The notes beneath the pieces are model-generated. The model was not told the DNA's origin and ran no database searches. It was given only the letters and a program-made list of their open reading frames with translations. Both the position numbers and the translations under genes were made by a program. Of a stretch of DNA of 64,000 nucleotides, positions 15,337 to 23,855 are shown piece by piece (position 1 is the stretch's first letter; every line of letters begins with the position of its first letter). Source of the DNA: Clostridium pasteurianum (GTDB taxonomy: Bacteria; Bacillota; Clostridia; Clostridiales; Clostridiaceae); the NCBI RefSeq assembly GCF_001705235.1, contig NZ_MCGV01000001.1:62001-126000 (forward strand). Direction: 5' to 3'.

Positions 15337-17016
15337 TTATTTATCCTGTCCAGTACCTATTATCTCTGTTTTTATTCCATCTAGCACACTACCCAAAATA
15401 TTAAACTTCGGTTCAGCTGTCAAAGTACTATTATCTTGATAAGTTGCTTGTACTTTAACACTATAAGTTCCGTTCTTTACATCACGCAGTGGTATTACAA
15501 ATTCTATGTCACGCTCGTCTTCCTCACGTGGAATTAAATCCACAGCTTTATTTATAAAGCTATTGTATGCTTTGTTGTTATAATAATCTTCTAACGCTTG
15601 AGTGTCAGCTAAAACATCAAAAGGAAATTTGATTTCTAAATGTTTAGCATACGATTTCGTATGCACTTTTAAAATAGCAAGCTGTCCTCTCTTAAGCGTT
15701 GGGACACCTACAAAATTTTGATTATTATATGGAACAATTTGAGCCTGAAGCTCAATAGGCATTGTAATATTATATGTTCCGCTGCAAATGTCACTTTCAT
15801 TTCCTGCATTATCCCAAATTTGAGAATCTACTTTCCATTTTCCGCTGCCCTGTAGTTGTATATCCTGTCCAGCATTTCCACTTATGTCTGTATTCCACTG
15901 CTGCCAAGTATTTCCGTTGTCTTGTGACAATCTATATTTCCACGATTTCACACCGCTGCCGCCTTGATCCGTAGGTTTAAAATTTACATTAAATCCATAC
16001 GTTTTTAAATCTGCTGAATTAGGTGTATAAGTTCCTGTAGGAGCAATTGTATCAATGTAGTAGTTCTGACTTGTCTGCCAATCAGAAGTATTTCCTAAAT
16101 TGTCCACAGCTTGAACTTTAACTTGATATATTCCTTGTCCTGATAAGGTAATACTGTCATTTATATTATTCTCTGAACTAGACATTTGTTCTGGTGCATT
16201 ACTTTCACCCGTGACAAATTGAGCATTACTTAAGTCTGAGTGATCCTTAGCATATATCCAATCACAATCTTTCCAAACTCCATTCGTACATACTGAATAC
16301 CTATATTTCTGCACACCACAGCCGCTGTCAAGTATATTAACACCAATATTTATACTTTGGTTTGTCCAGTTATGTGACATTGGATCAATAGTAACAATAG
16401 GAGCTTTTCCATCTGTTTTAATAGTTTCTATGGACTGCGGCCAAGAAGATACATTATGTTCATCAGCTAACCAATTACCATTAAATGTAACAAAGTTACA
16501 TCGCGGGTAATACGTTCTATCATTATCGTCATTAAATTTTAGCCAAAATAAATTGCCGCAGTGCCAACATCCATCTGATACATTAGCTGGAGTATGTCCT
16601 ATTTCAGCATCTACTGGAATTACATCATCTGTTGAGCTATCAGCAACCAATCCAGCTCTATTTGAATCTGAATTTCTTGCATCCTTACCATAGATATACC
16701 ATTTACTAAAATTATCAGTACCATCTAAAGTTAAATACGAATTGCTAATTATATCATTCCAATCGCCTGATTGTTTCCATCTTACTTTTCCCCATGCGGT
16801 GACTCCAAGTACATCTTTAGGCTTGCACCAAACAGTATTTCTTATCCTAAGCCCTCCATGTTCAACAGCTGAACCATTTACATTAGGACTACTCCAATTT
16901 TTCCATCCATCTATTTCTGGATATACTTGTCCACCAATTGCATACACTTTAGTGCTTGCAAATATTCCAACTAGAATTAAACAACCAATTATAAAAACAA
17001 TAAATTTTTTATTCAT
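15337..17016 (-). CDS. Secreted Ig-like surface protein of the Tad operon
   Basis: The frame is open from 17034, but the real start is ATG 17016 (MNKKFIVFIIGCLILVGIFA), preceded by AGAGGAGA. A typical signal peptide ends near VYA. The mature part has an aromatic N-terminal domain with CxxC (CWHCGNLF), then two or more Ig/Big-like beta domains marked by DGKAPIVTIDP, DNLGNTSDWQTSQNYYIDTI and DNAGNESDIC repeats, and a final beta domain. No LPXTG or membrane anchor. It is probably an adhesin or tip protein of the pilus, inferred from its position between pilus genes and the prepilin peptidase. Confidence 0.65.
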   Translation of the reverse strand: MNKKFIVFIIGCLILVGIFASTKVYAIGGQVYPEIDGWKNWSSPNVNGSAVEHGGLRIRNTVWCKPKDVLGVTAWGKVRWKQSGDWNDIISNSYLTLDGTDNFSKWYIYGKDARNSDSNRAGLVADSSTDDVIPVDAEIGHTPANVSDGCWHCGNLFWLKFNDDNDRTYYPRCNFVTFNGNWLADEHNVSSWPQSIETIKTDGKAPIVTIDPMSHNWTNQSINIGVNILDSGCGVQKYRYSVCTNGVWKDCDWIYAKDHSDLSNAQFVTGESNAPEQMSSSENNINDSITLSGQGIYQVKVQAVDNLGNTSDWQTSQNYYIDTIAPTGTYTPNSADLKTYGFNVNFKPTDQGGSGVKSWKYRLSQDNGNTWQQWNTDISGNAGQDIQLQGSGKWKVDSQIWDNAGNESDICSGTYNITMPIELQAQIVPYNNQNFVGVPTLKRGQLAILKVHTKSYAKHLEIKFPFDVLADTQALEDYYNNKAYNSFINKAVDLIPREEDERDIEFVIPLRDVKNGTYSVKVQATYQDNSTLTAEPKFNILGSVLDGIKTEIIGTGQDK

Positions 17017-17032
17017 TTTTTTGTCTCCTCTC

Positions 17033-17072
17033 ATAAAAAAAACTCACGGATAATTAATATCCATGAGTTTTA
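17033..17072 (-). terminator. Intrinsic terminator touching a ribosome site
   Basis: Minus-strand stem AAACTCATGGATA/TATCCGTGAGTTT followed by seven or more T. The T-run ends only about two bases before the AGAGGAGA site of the following Ig-like protein gene. It would strongly limit transcription of that gene unless bypassed. Confidence 0.85.
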
Positions 17073-17095
17073 GATTTTTAAATATATTTTTATTT

Positions 17096-18595
17096 CTAAT
17101 TAGCAGGTGTGAAATATGTTACAATCCTAACAATTTCGTTTGTATTTCCTTCGTAGTTTACAAATACTCTATCGTATGTTTGTTGTGGATCTGCATTACT
17201 TACAAATTGTGTATTTAAAGTTTTAGCGGCATTTGCAAGTTTATCTGCATTGTTACTATCAAGTTTGGTACTTTCAGTATATATACCTGCCAGTTTATAA
17301 ACTTTGCCATTATAAGTGTATAAACCACCATTGTTATCTTTATAACTATTTTCTATATCTTTTTCCATATAATCTTTTGTCATTTCACCTGTAGAAACTG
17401 ACTGTGCATCAAGATTTATTCCTTCAAATGTGTTTCCTTTATTACCATGGTCATCCATAAATTGTACATTAGGATTTTTAGTTTTTCCAATAGCATCATT
17501 TACTTCATTTGATAATGTATAATTATTAAGAGGAGTACCCTTATATTCATAACCACCACCATTGATGCCTGTGGGTAATACTGCATGATCTCCATCATCT
17601 TTTGGTTGGGATGGTGTAGGTTCTGGATTATTATTTACTGGTATAAAATCAACTGGTGTAGTATCATGTCCTGTCAACACAATTCTTACTTCAATAGCTT
17701 CAACTCTAAGACCTTTACCATCTGTACCAGCTTCCTGTCCATCACTCACCCAGTTCTGCCATCCAATATTTTGTACATGTGCTCTATACTGAACTGAATA
17801 TCCTGGCATACCTTCAAGTGCTATCTTTATAGCTTCAACCCTATAACTTTTACCATCTGTACCGCCTTCTTGTCCATCACTTACTGGAGTTTGCCAACCT
17901 ATGTTCTGAACGTGAGTTTGATATTTTATATGTGCATCTGCTGGTGCATTTTCAAGATTAAGTTTTAAAGCTTCAACTCTTAAGCCTTGTCCCTCTGTTC
18001 CAGCGATTTGTCCATTTTCTACTGCATTCTGCCAGCCTATATTTTGTACATGTCCTGAATAATTTACACCTACAGTTGTATCGGATGTTTTAACAATCCT
18101 AATTTCTAAAGCTTCAACTCTAAGGCCCTTTCCATCTGTGCCGGCTTCCTGTCCATCACTTACCCAGTCCTGCCATCCAACATTTTCTACATGTGCTTTA
18201 TATTGAATGCTGTATCCAGGCATGTTTTTAAGTTTTATTTTTAGAGCTTCAACTCTAAGACCTTTACCATCCGTACCAGCTTCCTGTCCATCTTGTTTCC
18301 AGTCCTGCCAACCTATATTCTGTACATGTGCTTGATATTCTATAGCAGCTCCTTTAGGTGCATTGGTCAAATTTAATTTTAATGCTTCAACCCTAAGACC
18401 TTTACCGTCTGTACCGGCTTCTTGTCCATCACTTACCGGAGTTTGCCAGCCTATATTTTGTACATGTCCTGAGTAACTAACTCCTACATTTGCTATATTT
18501 GTATCTGCTTTCGCAATATTTTCATTTTTACTTATTCCTATAACTGCTGTCGTTAAAGCAACAGCTATTAATCCAGCTAAAAATTTTCTTTTCAT
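17096..18595 (-). CDS. Secreted ChW-repeat protein
   Basis: 499 residues with a signal peptide (MKRKFLAGLIAVALTTAVIG). Residues about 35-310 are six ChW repeats (clostridial hydrophobic repeats with conserved tryptophan), each containing HVQNIGWQ, DGQEAGTDGKGLRVEA and a final beta strand. They form two super-repeats of three. The C-terminal 180 residues are a separate unknown domain after a Pro-rich linker (NPEPTPSQPKDDGD). ChW proteins are surface or wall proteins abundant in solventogenic clostridia. It follows CpaB closely and probably decorates the wall or pilus. Confidence 0.85.
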   Translation of the reverse strand: MKRKFLAGLIAVALTTAVIGISKNENIAKADTNIANVGVSYSGHVQNIGWQTPVSDGQEAGTDGKGLRVEALKLNLTNAPKGAAIEYQAHVQNIGWQDWKQDGQEAGTDGKGLRVEALKIKLKNMPGYSIQYKAHVENVGWQDWVSDGQEAGTDGKGLRVEALEIRIVKTSDTTVGVNYSGHVQNIGWQNAVENGQIAGTEGQGLRVEALKLNLENAPADAHIKYQTHVQNIGWQTPVSDGQEGGTDGKSYRVEAIKIALEGMPGYSVQYRAHVQNIGWQNWVSDGQEAGTDGKGLRVEAIEVRIVLTGHDTTPVDFIPVNNNPEPTPSQPKDDGDHAVLPTGINGGGYEYKGTPLNNYTLSNEVNDAIGKTKNPNVQFMDDHGNKGNTFEGINLDAQSVSTGEMTKDYMEKDIENSYKDNNGGLYTYNGKVYKLAGIYTESTKLDSNNADKLANAAKTLNTQFVSNADPQQTYDRVFVNYEGNTNEIVRIVTYFTPAN

Positions 18596-18726
18596 TTATT
18601 CATTTTCCCCCTCAAATTTCATCCTTTATATTTAATTCTCTTTATAGTTATATATTACAATTAATCATATAACTTGGCAAACGAAATAAAAGTTTTCAAG
18701 TACTTTCTTGAAATTTTATGGAGAAA

Positions 18727-19377
18727 TTATTTCAATGAACTCTTTGCTATACTGAAATATCCATTCGATAAATCTTTAGATATTTTTATAAAATCATCCT
18801 GTGATCCCCTAACCATAATTGATGAAGCTAAAACATTTTTATCATTGCTCCCCAAAAATTTTCCTTGAGAATCAACAGCTCCGATAACTTCTGCTTTCTT
18901 CATATCAAACTCAGTATTATTATCGCTATTATCACTTTGAGATACAGTATGTGTTATATCAATAACATCACCTTTACGCAGAGTTCCAGCAAACGCATCA
19001 TTATTAACTTTACTAACAGGTATTGAAATTTCTTTTTCATTTTTCTTGAGAAATATTTTTGAATTATCATTTTTATCTGCTATTCTCTGCTTATTTAAAG
19101 CTTCCCCTTTATATATATCTTCTACAACATATTTATCTCTTAAATCGCTTACGTTCTTAATGTCATTATTATTAACATTAACTAAATTATAATCTACACT
19201 CACAAAATCGCTTTCTTTAAGTTTGCTTCCCTGATCTATATCTTTTGTTGCTACTAATATTTTTTGTTTAGGTACGGAATTTACAGCTTTATCCTCAATA
19301 TAAATCAGTCCGCCAAATAAAACAGCTGCTATTAATGTTGTACTTATAAGAACTTTAGGTCTAAAATTGAAATGCAA
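18727..19377 (-). CDS. cpaB: CpaB/RcpC-like pilus assembly protein (SAF domain)
   Basis: 216 residues: an N-terminal membrane anchor (LISTTLIAAVLFGGLIYIED), then a SAF domain (KQKILVATKDIDQGSKLKES, DFVSVDYNLV) and the RcpC-type C-terminal part (RKGDVIDITHTVSQSD). In Gram-negative Tad systems CpaB works with the secretin. Here no secretin exists, so it probably acts at the membrane or wall. It belongs to the pilus operon, 36 bases after the TadE-like gene. Confidence 0.85.
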   Translation of the reverse strand: MHFNFRPKVLISTTLIAAVLFGGLIYIEDKAVNSVPKQKILVATKDIDQGSKLKESDFVSVDYNLVNVNNNDIKNVSDLRDKYVVEDIYKGEALNKQRIADKNDNSKIFLKKNEKEISIPVSKVNNDAFAGTLRKGDVIDITHTVSQSDNSDNNTEFDMKKAEVIGAVDSQGKFLGSNDKNVLASSIMVRGSQDDFIKISKDLSNGYFSIAKSSLK

Positions 19378-19413
19378 ATTTTATCATTCCTTTCTTAATA
19401 TTTCAAATTTTAT

Positions 19414-19995
19414 TTATTTAACTATATCCGTATCGACAGAAGTTGTAACCATTTGACTTCCACCGAAAATCAAATTCACTTTATACTCTATAGTTGCATG
19501 TACACTTGTATTCTTAACCACAGAGTTATCAGATGTTTTTGTTATATTCCTTATTCCAGTGCTATGAACGAAAGTACGACAAGAATCAGTATACTTATAT
19601 ATATCAACACTATTACTATTTACATTGTATATAGTAAATTCATTTACAGTAACTTTTCCAACTGCAACACTCCCTTCAAGCCCATTAAAATTATCATCAA
19701 GCTCCATGTTTATTTTTAAATGTTCTTTGAAAGTTTCAAGAGCTGCATTAGGATCAATCCTTAAATCTCTATCGTCTATAGCTAGATAATTTAAATCCAC
19801 GTTTTTATAAACTGCAAGATTCGACAGTGTTACATCATCTTGCACACTTTCTGCTTCTGTTGTAATAACTTTTGTAAACATAACAAAAACTCCAAACAAT
19901 ACAACTATAATAAGTGTAAACATTCCGCATATTACAACCCCTGCATTTCCGTCGGCCTTACTGTTCAAAATTTTTTTTATTTTCAATATCACCAC
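19414..19995 (-). CDS. TadE/TadF-like pseudopilin
   Basis: 193 residues. After a short basic leader (KIKKILNSKADG) comes one hydrophobic helix (GVVICGMFTLIIVVLFGVFV) and a periplasm-like beta-rich C-terminus. The ADG-N junction before the helix resembles a prepilin cleavage site. This is the TadE/TadF pattern of minor pilins that initiate Tad fibres. It lies three bases after the TadE/DUF4320-like gene and before cpaB. Confidence 0.7.
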   Translation of the reverse strand: MVILKIKKILNSKADGNAGVVICGMFTLIIVVLFGVFVMFTKVITTEAESVQDDVTLSNLAVYKNVDLNYLAIDDRDLRIDPNAALETFKEHLKINMELDDNFNGLEGSVAVGKVTVNEFTIYNVNSNSVDIYKYTDSCRTFVHSTGIRNITKTSDNSVVKNTSVHATIEYKVNLIFGGSQMVTTSVDTDIVK

Positions 19996-19998
19996 CTC

Positions 19999-20445
19999 TT
20001 ACGGTTCAATCGCTTTCTTACTAGTAGAACTTTTATTTATAGTAATTGTTTTTGCTTCATTTGAAAGCATCGGTATTATTCCATCCTTAACTGTTAAACT
20101 CTTTATATTATCCTTATAACTTATATTTATCAATACATCTTCACCGTACTCAACAGGTGACAATGTTGTACCTGAAATATTTATATTACTTATACCAATA
20201 TTCTTAAGTTCAGACTCCATAGATGATACATTACTAGGGCTTAGATATCCTTCCTGTTCTTCTTTCAATGCATATTTTCTTACAACTGTTTCAACTTTAT
20301 ATTTATTTATAACTGGGATCATATTTGATATAAAATATACCATAGTAAATCCTAAAGCAAGCACAGCAACTAATGTTGCAACCACAACCTCAATACCGCC
20401 TTCACTTTTTTTGTTAATCTTCACCTCACCACTTCCTAAGCACAC
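19999..20445 (-). CDS. TadE-like pseudopilin (DUF4320-like)
   Basis: The frame shows 148 residues. The functional start may be the MKINKKSEGG-type region (GTG AAG ATT at codon 7 of the frame; GAGGTG upstream). A short basic leader, SEG-GIEVVVATLVAV, gives glycine before the cleavage point, glutamate at +3 and a long hydrophobic helix. The extracytoplasmic part is beta-rich. This is the class III prepilin-like architecture of DUF4320/TadE proteins of clostridial Tad clusters. Processing by the A24 peptidase at 14620-15261 is expected. Confidence 0.7.
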   Translation of the reverse strand: MCLGSGEVKINKKSEGGIEVVVATLVAVLALGFTMVYFISNMIPVINKYKVETVVRKYALKEEQEGYLSPSNVSSMESELKNIGISNINISGTTLSPVEYGEDVLINISYKDNIKSLTVKDGIIPMLSNEAKTITINKSSTSKKAIEP

Positions 20446-20453
20446 ATTGTATT

Positions 20454-20681
20454 TTATTTAAAAATACTTTTTTCAGTAGTCTGGAACCAAGTTTGTACAC
20501 TTGTCATAAAATCATTTATAAGGCTCTTATATATTGGATAAGTTATAATTAAAAAAACTGCTATTATAACTAAAACTGCAACAGTATTAACCTCCCCTTT
20601 CCTATTCTTGAGTACCTTGTTTTTAACTCCCTCTTCTGCGGCTATTGCTTTTGTAGTCAACATTAATCCTAAATTTTTCAT
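20454..20681 (-). CDS. Probable Tad major pilin, 75 aa
   Basis: Start chosen at ATG 20681 (MKNLGLMLTTKAIAAEEGVK) after AAAGGAG. The frame upstream of it overlaps a terminator hairpin. The leader ends KNRKG, followed by EVNTVAVLVIIAVFLIITYP, one hydrophobic helix, and a short polar tail (SVQTWFQTTEKSIFK). Size and layout match small Flp-type pilins. The conserved Flp Glu-Tyr pair is not clear, so the major-pilin role is inferred from size and from position between TadC and TadE-like genes. The hairpin 20714-20744 sits just upstream. Confidence 0.7.
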   Translation of the reverse strand: MKNLGLMLTTKAIAAEEGVKNKVLKNRKGEVNTVAVLVIIAVFLIITYPIYKSLINDFMTSVQTWFQTTEKSIFK

Positions 20682-20713
20682 TTTGACAACACTCCTTTTT
20701 AAATTTTGTTTCC

Positions 20714-20744
20714 ATAAAAAATGGTCACAGTTTCCTGTGACCAT
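20714..20744 (-). terminator. Intrinsic terminator before the pilin gene
   Basis: Perfect 10-bp stem ATGGTCACAG/CTGTGACCAT with a four-base loop, followed by six T. It separates tadC from the pilin gene and ends about 15 bases before the pilin ribosome site. Confidence 0.9.
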
Positions 20745-20757
20745 TTAAAACATTAAA

Positions 20758-21600
20758 TTAACTAAAAATACTATGTGCACTTTGCATCATATTAATCCCT
20801 ATAACATAGTAAACAATTGCTACAATTCCACCTAAAAGCATCATGGAAATTACAAGCACGTGCATATCTATTTTCTCAGTCTGACTTTCTGCATAGAATG
20901 AATTGACAGCCTTTAATGAGGTACCTTGATCATCCAGAGCATCTTCAGACACACCACTTGATACACTTTCCTTAATAAGAGCAACAAAAGAATCTATTTC
21001 AGGCATATCATATTCTTCACTAAAATCGTCCAGTGCTTTTTCTATATTTTTAGATAAATTTATTTTAGCTGCCAATCTTATAAGGCTTTTTTTTAATCTC
21101 TTACTTTTACAAACTGTATAAGCTTCAAGAAGTGCATGTCCTATGCTTACTCCTGCAACCGTCTGAAGTGTTACTAAATCATATACATCTGCTAAATCCA
21201 TTCTTATCTTGTTTTTATCGTCTTCATTACTTATATAATTTATAATATCCACTAGAAAGAATCCGAGAATGCCTGCTAATATAGACACTATAAATCCTAC
21301 TGTCGTAACACCTACATACCCAAAACCTGTTATAAAAAGAAGAACTCCTAATAAAATCTTTAACAGTATATATGTAGTAGGCTTTAATTTTAGTGGATTA
21401 CCACACTTAATAAGTTTTTCTTCTAGTATATTAGTATTAAAATATTTATCCATTGAAAAATTAGTATTTTTTTTAACTTTAAAGCTGCTTTTAATGTTCT
21501 TATATTGCTTGCTAAATCCAAATTTAATTGCTCTTCTAAGATAATAAGCTATTATTAATATGCATATAAGAAGAGCAACATTTAAAATAATATATTCCAT
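20758..21600 (-). CDS. tadC: TadC-like pilus assembly membrane protein
   Basis: 280 residues with T2SSF-type organisation: an N-terminal membrane helix, two spans near 85-135 (LLGVLLFITGFGYVGVTTVG), a cytosolic helical domain with the T2SF signature (LADVYDLVTLQTVAGVSIGH and FVALIKESVSSGVSEDALDD), and C-terminal spans (LVISMMLLGGIVAIVYYVIG). It forms the inner-membrane platform with TadB, driven by the TadA ATPase. 18 bases separate it from tadB. Confidence 0.85.
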   Translation of the reverse strand: MEYIILNVALLICILIIAYYLRRAIKFGFSKQYKNIKSSFKVKKNTNFSMDKYFNTNILEEKLIKCGNPLKLKPTTYILLKILLGVLLFITGFGYVGVTTVGFIVSILAGILGFFLVDIINYISNEDDKNKIRMDLADVYDLVTLQTVAGVSIGHALLEAYTVCKSKRLKKSLIRLAAKINLSKNIEKALDDFSEEYDMPEIDSFVALIKESVSSGVSEDALDDQGTSLKAVNSFYAESQTEKIDMHVLVISMMLLGGIVAIVYYVIGINMMQSAHSIFS

Positions 21601-21618
21601 TTTTTAAACTCTCCCTTC

Positions 21619-22560
21619 TTAGTAATTAAACTCCTTAAGAGTTATGCATCTATATACCGCAATTAAAATTACAATTAACATATAACCAATAAGAATTTGT
21701 CCTATAGTTGTTTTCATTAAAAGATCATAAAAATTATTTGTAATTCCAGATAGTGCATTTAATATAATACCTGCCACAAAGATAATAACAGCAATACTTA
21801 TTTGAGCACCTATTACCTTCCTTCTGCGTTTCTCTTTGTTTTCATAATAGTTTTTTATAACTATTCTAGTTTTATCAAGCAATTTAGAATAATTAGCATT
21901 ATTTATAGAACATATATACAAGTTTTTCAATATATTTTTAAGTCTTATATTTTCAACTTTATTTATATAGTTATCAAAAGCTTTTTGAAGCGAAATACCC
22001 ATTTTAACGTCACTTACAAAATCCATATTATAAGTTTTAAGTGGTTCTTTAAGCCTCTTTGTAGTTTGCTCCATCATAAAAGCTATATTATTTTCTATCG
22101 CAGCATTATTTTTTAAAGAGTTTATAAAAAACATAATACTATTGTCAACTTTATCAAAATTCACTCTTGCAAGCTCTTTGAGAATGCCATAAGAAATAAA
22201 TATAACACCAACAAAAGCTACTATTGAAAAAATTATACTGCTGAAGAGCGTGTAAACAACGGCAGATACAAGAGATGCTAAAATCAACACTACAAAGATA
22301 AACAATTCCGAAGTCATGTATTTAAAATGTTTTCTTATACCAGATGAATATATAAGAGAATCAAATTTTCCAAAGACATTTATTCTCTTTTTTCTATAGG
22401 CTTTATCTATTTTTTTATCAAGTAGCCTTTTTTTATATTTTTCATCAAAATAGTAAAGTATATTCTCTATTTTATTTTTATTTATAAAAAACTTTGTAAT
22501 ACCATAAGACATTACAATAACAGCTAGGAATAAAACTAAATGTAAGGCAATAATCATCAT
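21619..22560 (-). CDS. tadB: TadB-like pilus assembly membrane protein
   Basis: 313 residues with an N-terminal span, two central spans (ELFIFVVLILASLVSAVVYT, IIFSIVAFVGVIFISYGILK), a helical cytosolic T2SSF domain (KMGISLQKAFDNYINKVENI) and two C-terminal spans. The T2SSF consensus is weak, as usual in clostridial TadB. Its start overlaps the end of the tadA gene by four bases. Partner of TadC. Confidence 0.8.
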   Translation of the reverse strand: MMIIALHLVLFLAVIVMSYGITKFFINKNKIENILYYFDEKYKKRLLDKKIDKAYRKKRINVFGKFDSLIYSSGIRKHFKYMTSELFIFVVLILASLVSAVVYTLFSSIIFSIVAFVGVIFISYGILKELARVNFDKVDNSIMFFINSLKNNAAIENNIAFMMEQTTKRLKEPLKTYNMDFVSDVKMGISLQKAFDNYINKVENIRLKNILKNLYICSINNANYSKLLDKTRIVIKNYYENKEKRRRKVIGAQISIAVIIFVAGIILNALSGITNNFYDLLMKTTIGQILIGYMLIVILIAVYRCITLKEFNY

Positions 22561-23855
22561 TTATCACCGCCATTCGTATAATTGAAATAATCAATTTTCT
22601 CTTGTACTTTATGGCAACTGTTATTTAACTTTTCAAAATTTCCATTATTAAAGTTAAACACAGGATTAAAAATCGGTTCCTTATTAGCCTCATCAAATCC
22701 TGCTATTTCTGTCACTTCCATAACTTTGAAATCCTTCATGAATATTATTATATCTATAGCTGCTAAAAGTTTTAATATAGCGTATCTACTCAAATTATTA
22801 TTACCTTCCAGCATATAATCAACCATCTTTTCTACTGCTTCTCTTGAACTATTAGCATGAACAGAAGCCCAACCGTCGTGTCCTGTGCCTATTACTTTCG
22901 ATAAACTTAAAGCTTCTTTTCCTTTAATTTCACCTATGACAATCATGTCAAGATCCTCTGTCATGGCAAATCTTGAAAAATCATTTAAAGAATATTCGGC
23001 ATCACTATATCCTACTGTGGACTTTTCTTTTTGAAACATCATATTAGGATGTTTGGAGTGAAGCTCTTCAGACTCCTGAATAATAAGTGCAGCCCTATCA
23101 TATGGCACTTTTTCTAAAAAAGCATTTATAAGTGTAGTTTTTCCGCTGCCTCCTTTGCCGCATAAAAGTATATTAACTCCTGCTTTAACACGTTCTACAA
23201 AATAATCATATATTTTTCTATCAAGCATATTTTTTTTAATCATTAGTTCTTCCAATTCAAGTTTATTCTTAGGTATCTTTCTTATAGATATATAAGAATT
23301 ATCAACTGAATTTACAAAAGATGAACTCACATTTATTCTTAAGAGAAATTTATCTGTACTATCCGACAAAACTTGTAGAGCATTCTTTTTATCTAAAACT
23401 CCTCCAAGTTTTATAACAATGTAATTATAGAATATATCAAAAGACTCTTTAGACGGAAATTTTACACTTGATGGAAGTCTATTTCCATGTGTTTTTATCT
23501 GTACATTATCATAAGAAAGCACTCTTATATCAGAAATTTCATCATCATCTATTAAATCCTGAAGAATGTAATATCCAAAAAGATAATCTTTAACCTTTTT
23601 TATGAGTTTATCTCTGCTAGTTTCATTAAGCTTTATACCATTTTTATCAACGAAGTTCATGATTTCATTTTCCAGGGATTTTTCTGGAAGCTTGCCATTC
23701 TCTGTATCATTTATAAGGTATGATCTTTTCTCCGTAAATTCTTTTATTATATTATCTACCAATGTTATAAGCTCGACTTCAGTATTCCCTATATCTTTTA
23801 CATTACTAACATTATTCTTATAATTAAGTTCTTCTACTAAATTAATTCTATTCAT
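22557..23855 (-). CDS. tadA: TadA/CpaF secretion ATPase
   Basis: 432-residue GSPII_E-type ATPase. Visible motifs: Walker A LLCGKGGSGKTTLINAF (about 222), the Asp box near IIQESEELH, Walker B-like DLDMIVIGEIKGKEALSLSK, and the His box GTGHDGWASVHANSSREAV. The N-terminal domain (residues 1-150) is typical of CpaF. It powers pilus fibre assembly (and possibly retraction) at the TadB/TadC platform. It overlaps both tadZ and tadB by four bases, so the genes are coupled. Confidence 0.92.
   Translation of the reverse strand: MNRINLVEELNYKNNVSNVKDIGNTEVELITLVDNIIKEFTEKRSYLINDTENGKLPEKSLENEIMNFVDKNGIKLNETSRDKLIKKVKDYLFGYYILQDLIDDDEISDIRVLSYDNVQIKTHGNRLPSSVKFPSKESFDIFYNYIVIKLGGVLDKKNALQVLSDSTDKFLLRINVSSSFVNSVDNSYISIRKIPKNKLELEELMIKKNMLDRKIYDYFVERVKAGVNILLCGKGGSGKTTLINAFLEKVPYDRAALIIQESEELHSKHPNMMFQKEKSTVGYSDAEYSLNDFSRFAMTEDLDMIVIGEIKGKEALSLSKVIGTGHDGWASVHANSSREAVEKMVDYMLEGNNNLSRYAILKLLAAIDIIIFMKDFKVMEVTEIAGFDEANKEPIFNPVFNFNNGNFEKLNNSCHKVQEKIDYFNYTNGGDK

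Noticed and set aside
17650-18480. Regular repeats that could suggest a CRISPR array
   Set aside because: The repeats are coding ChW units of variable sequence within one long gene, with no uniform spacers.
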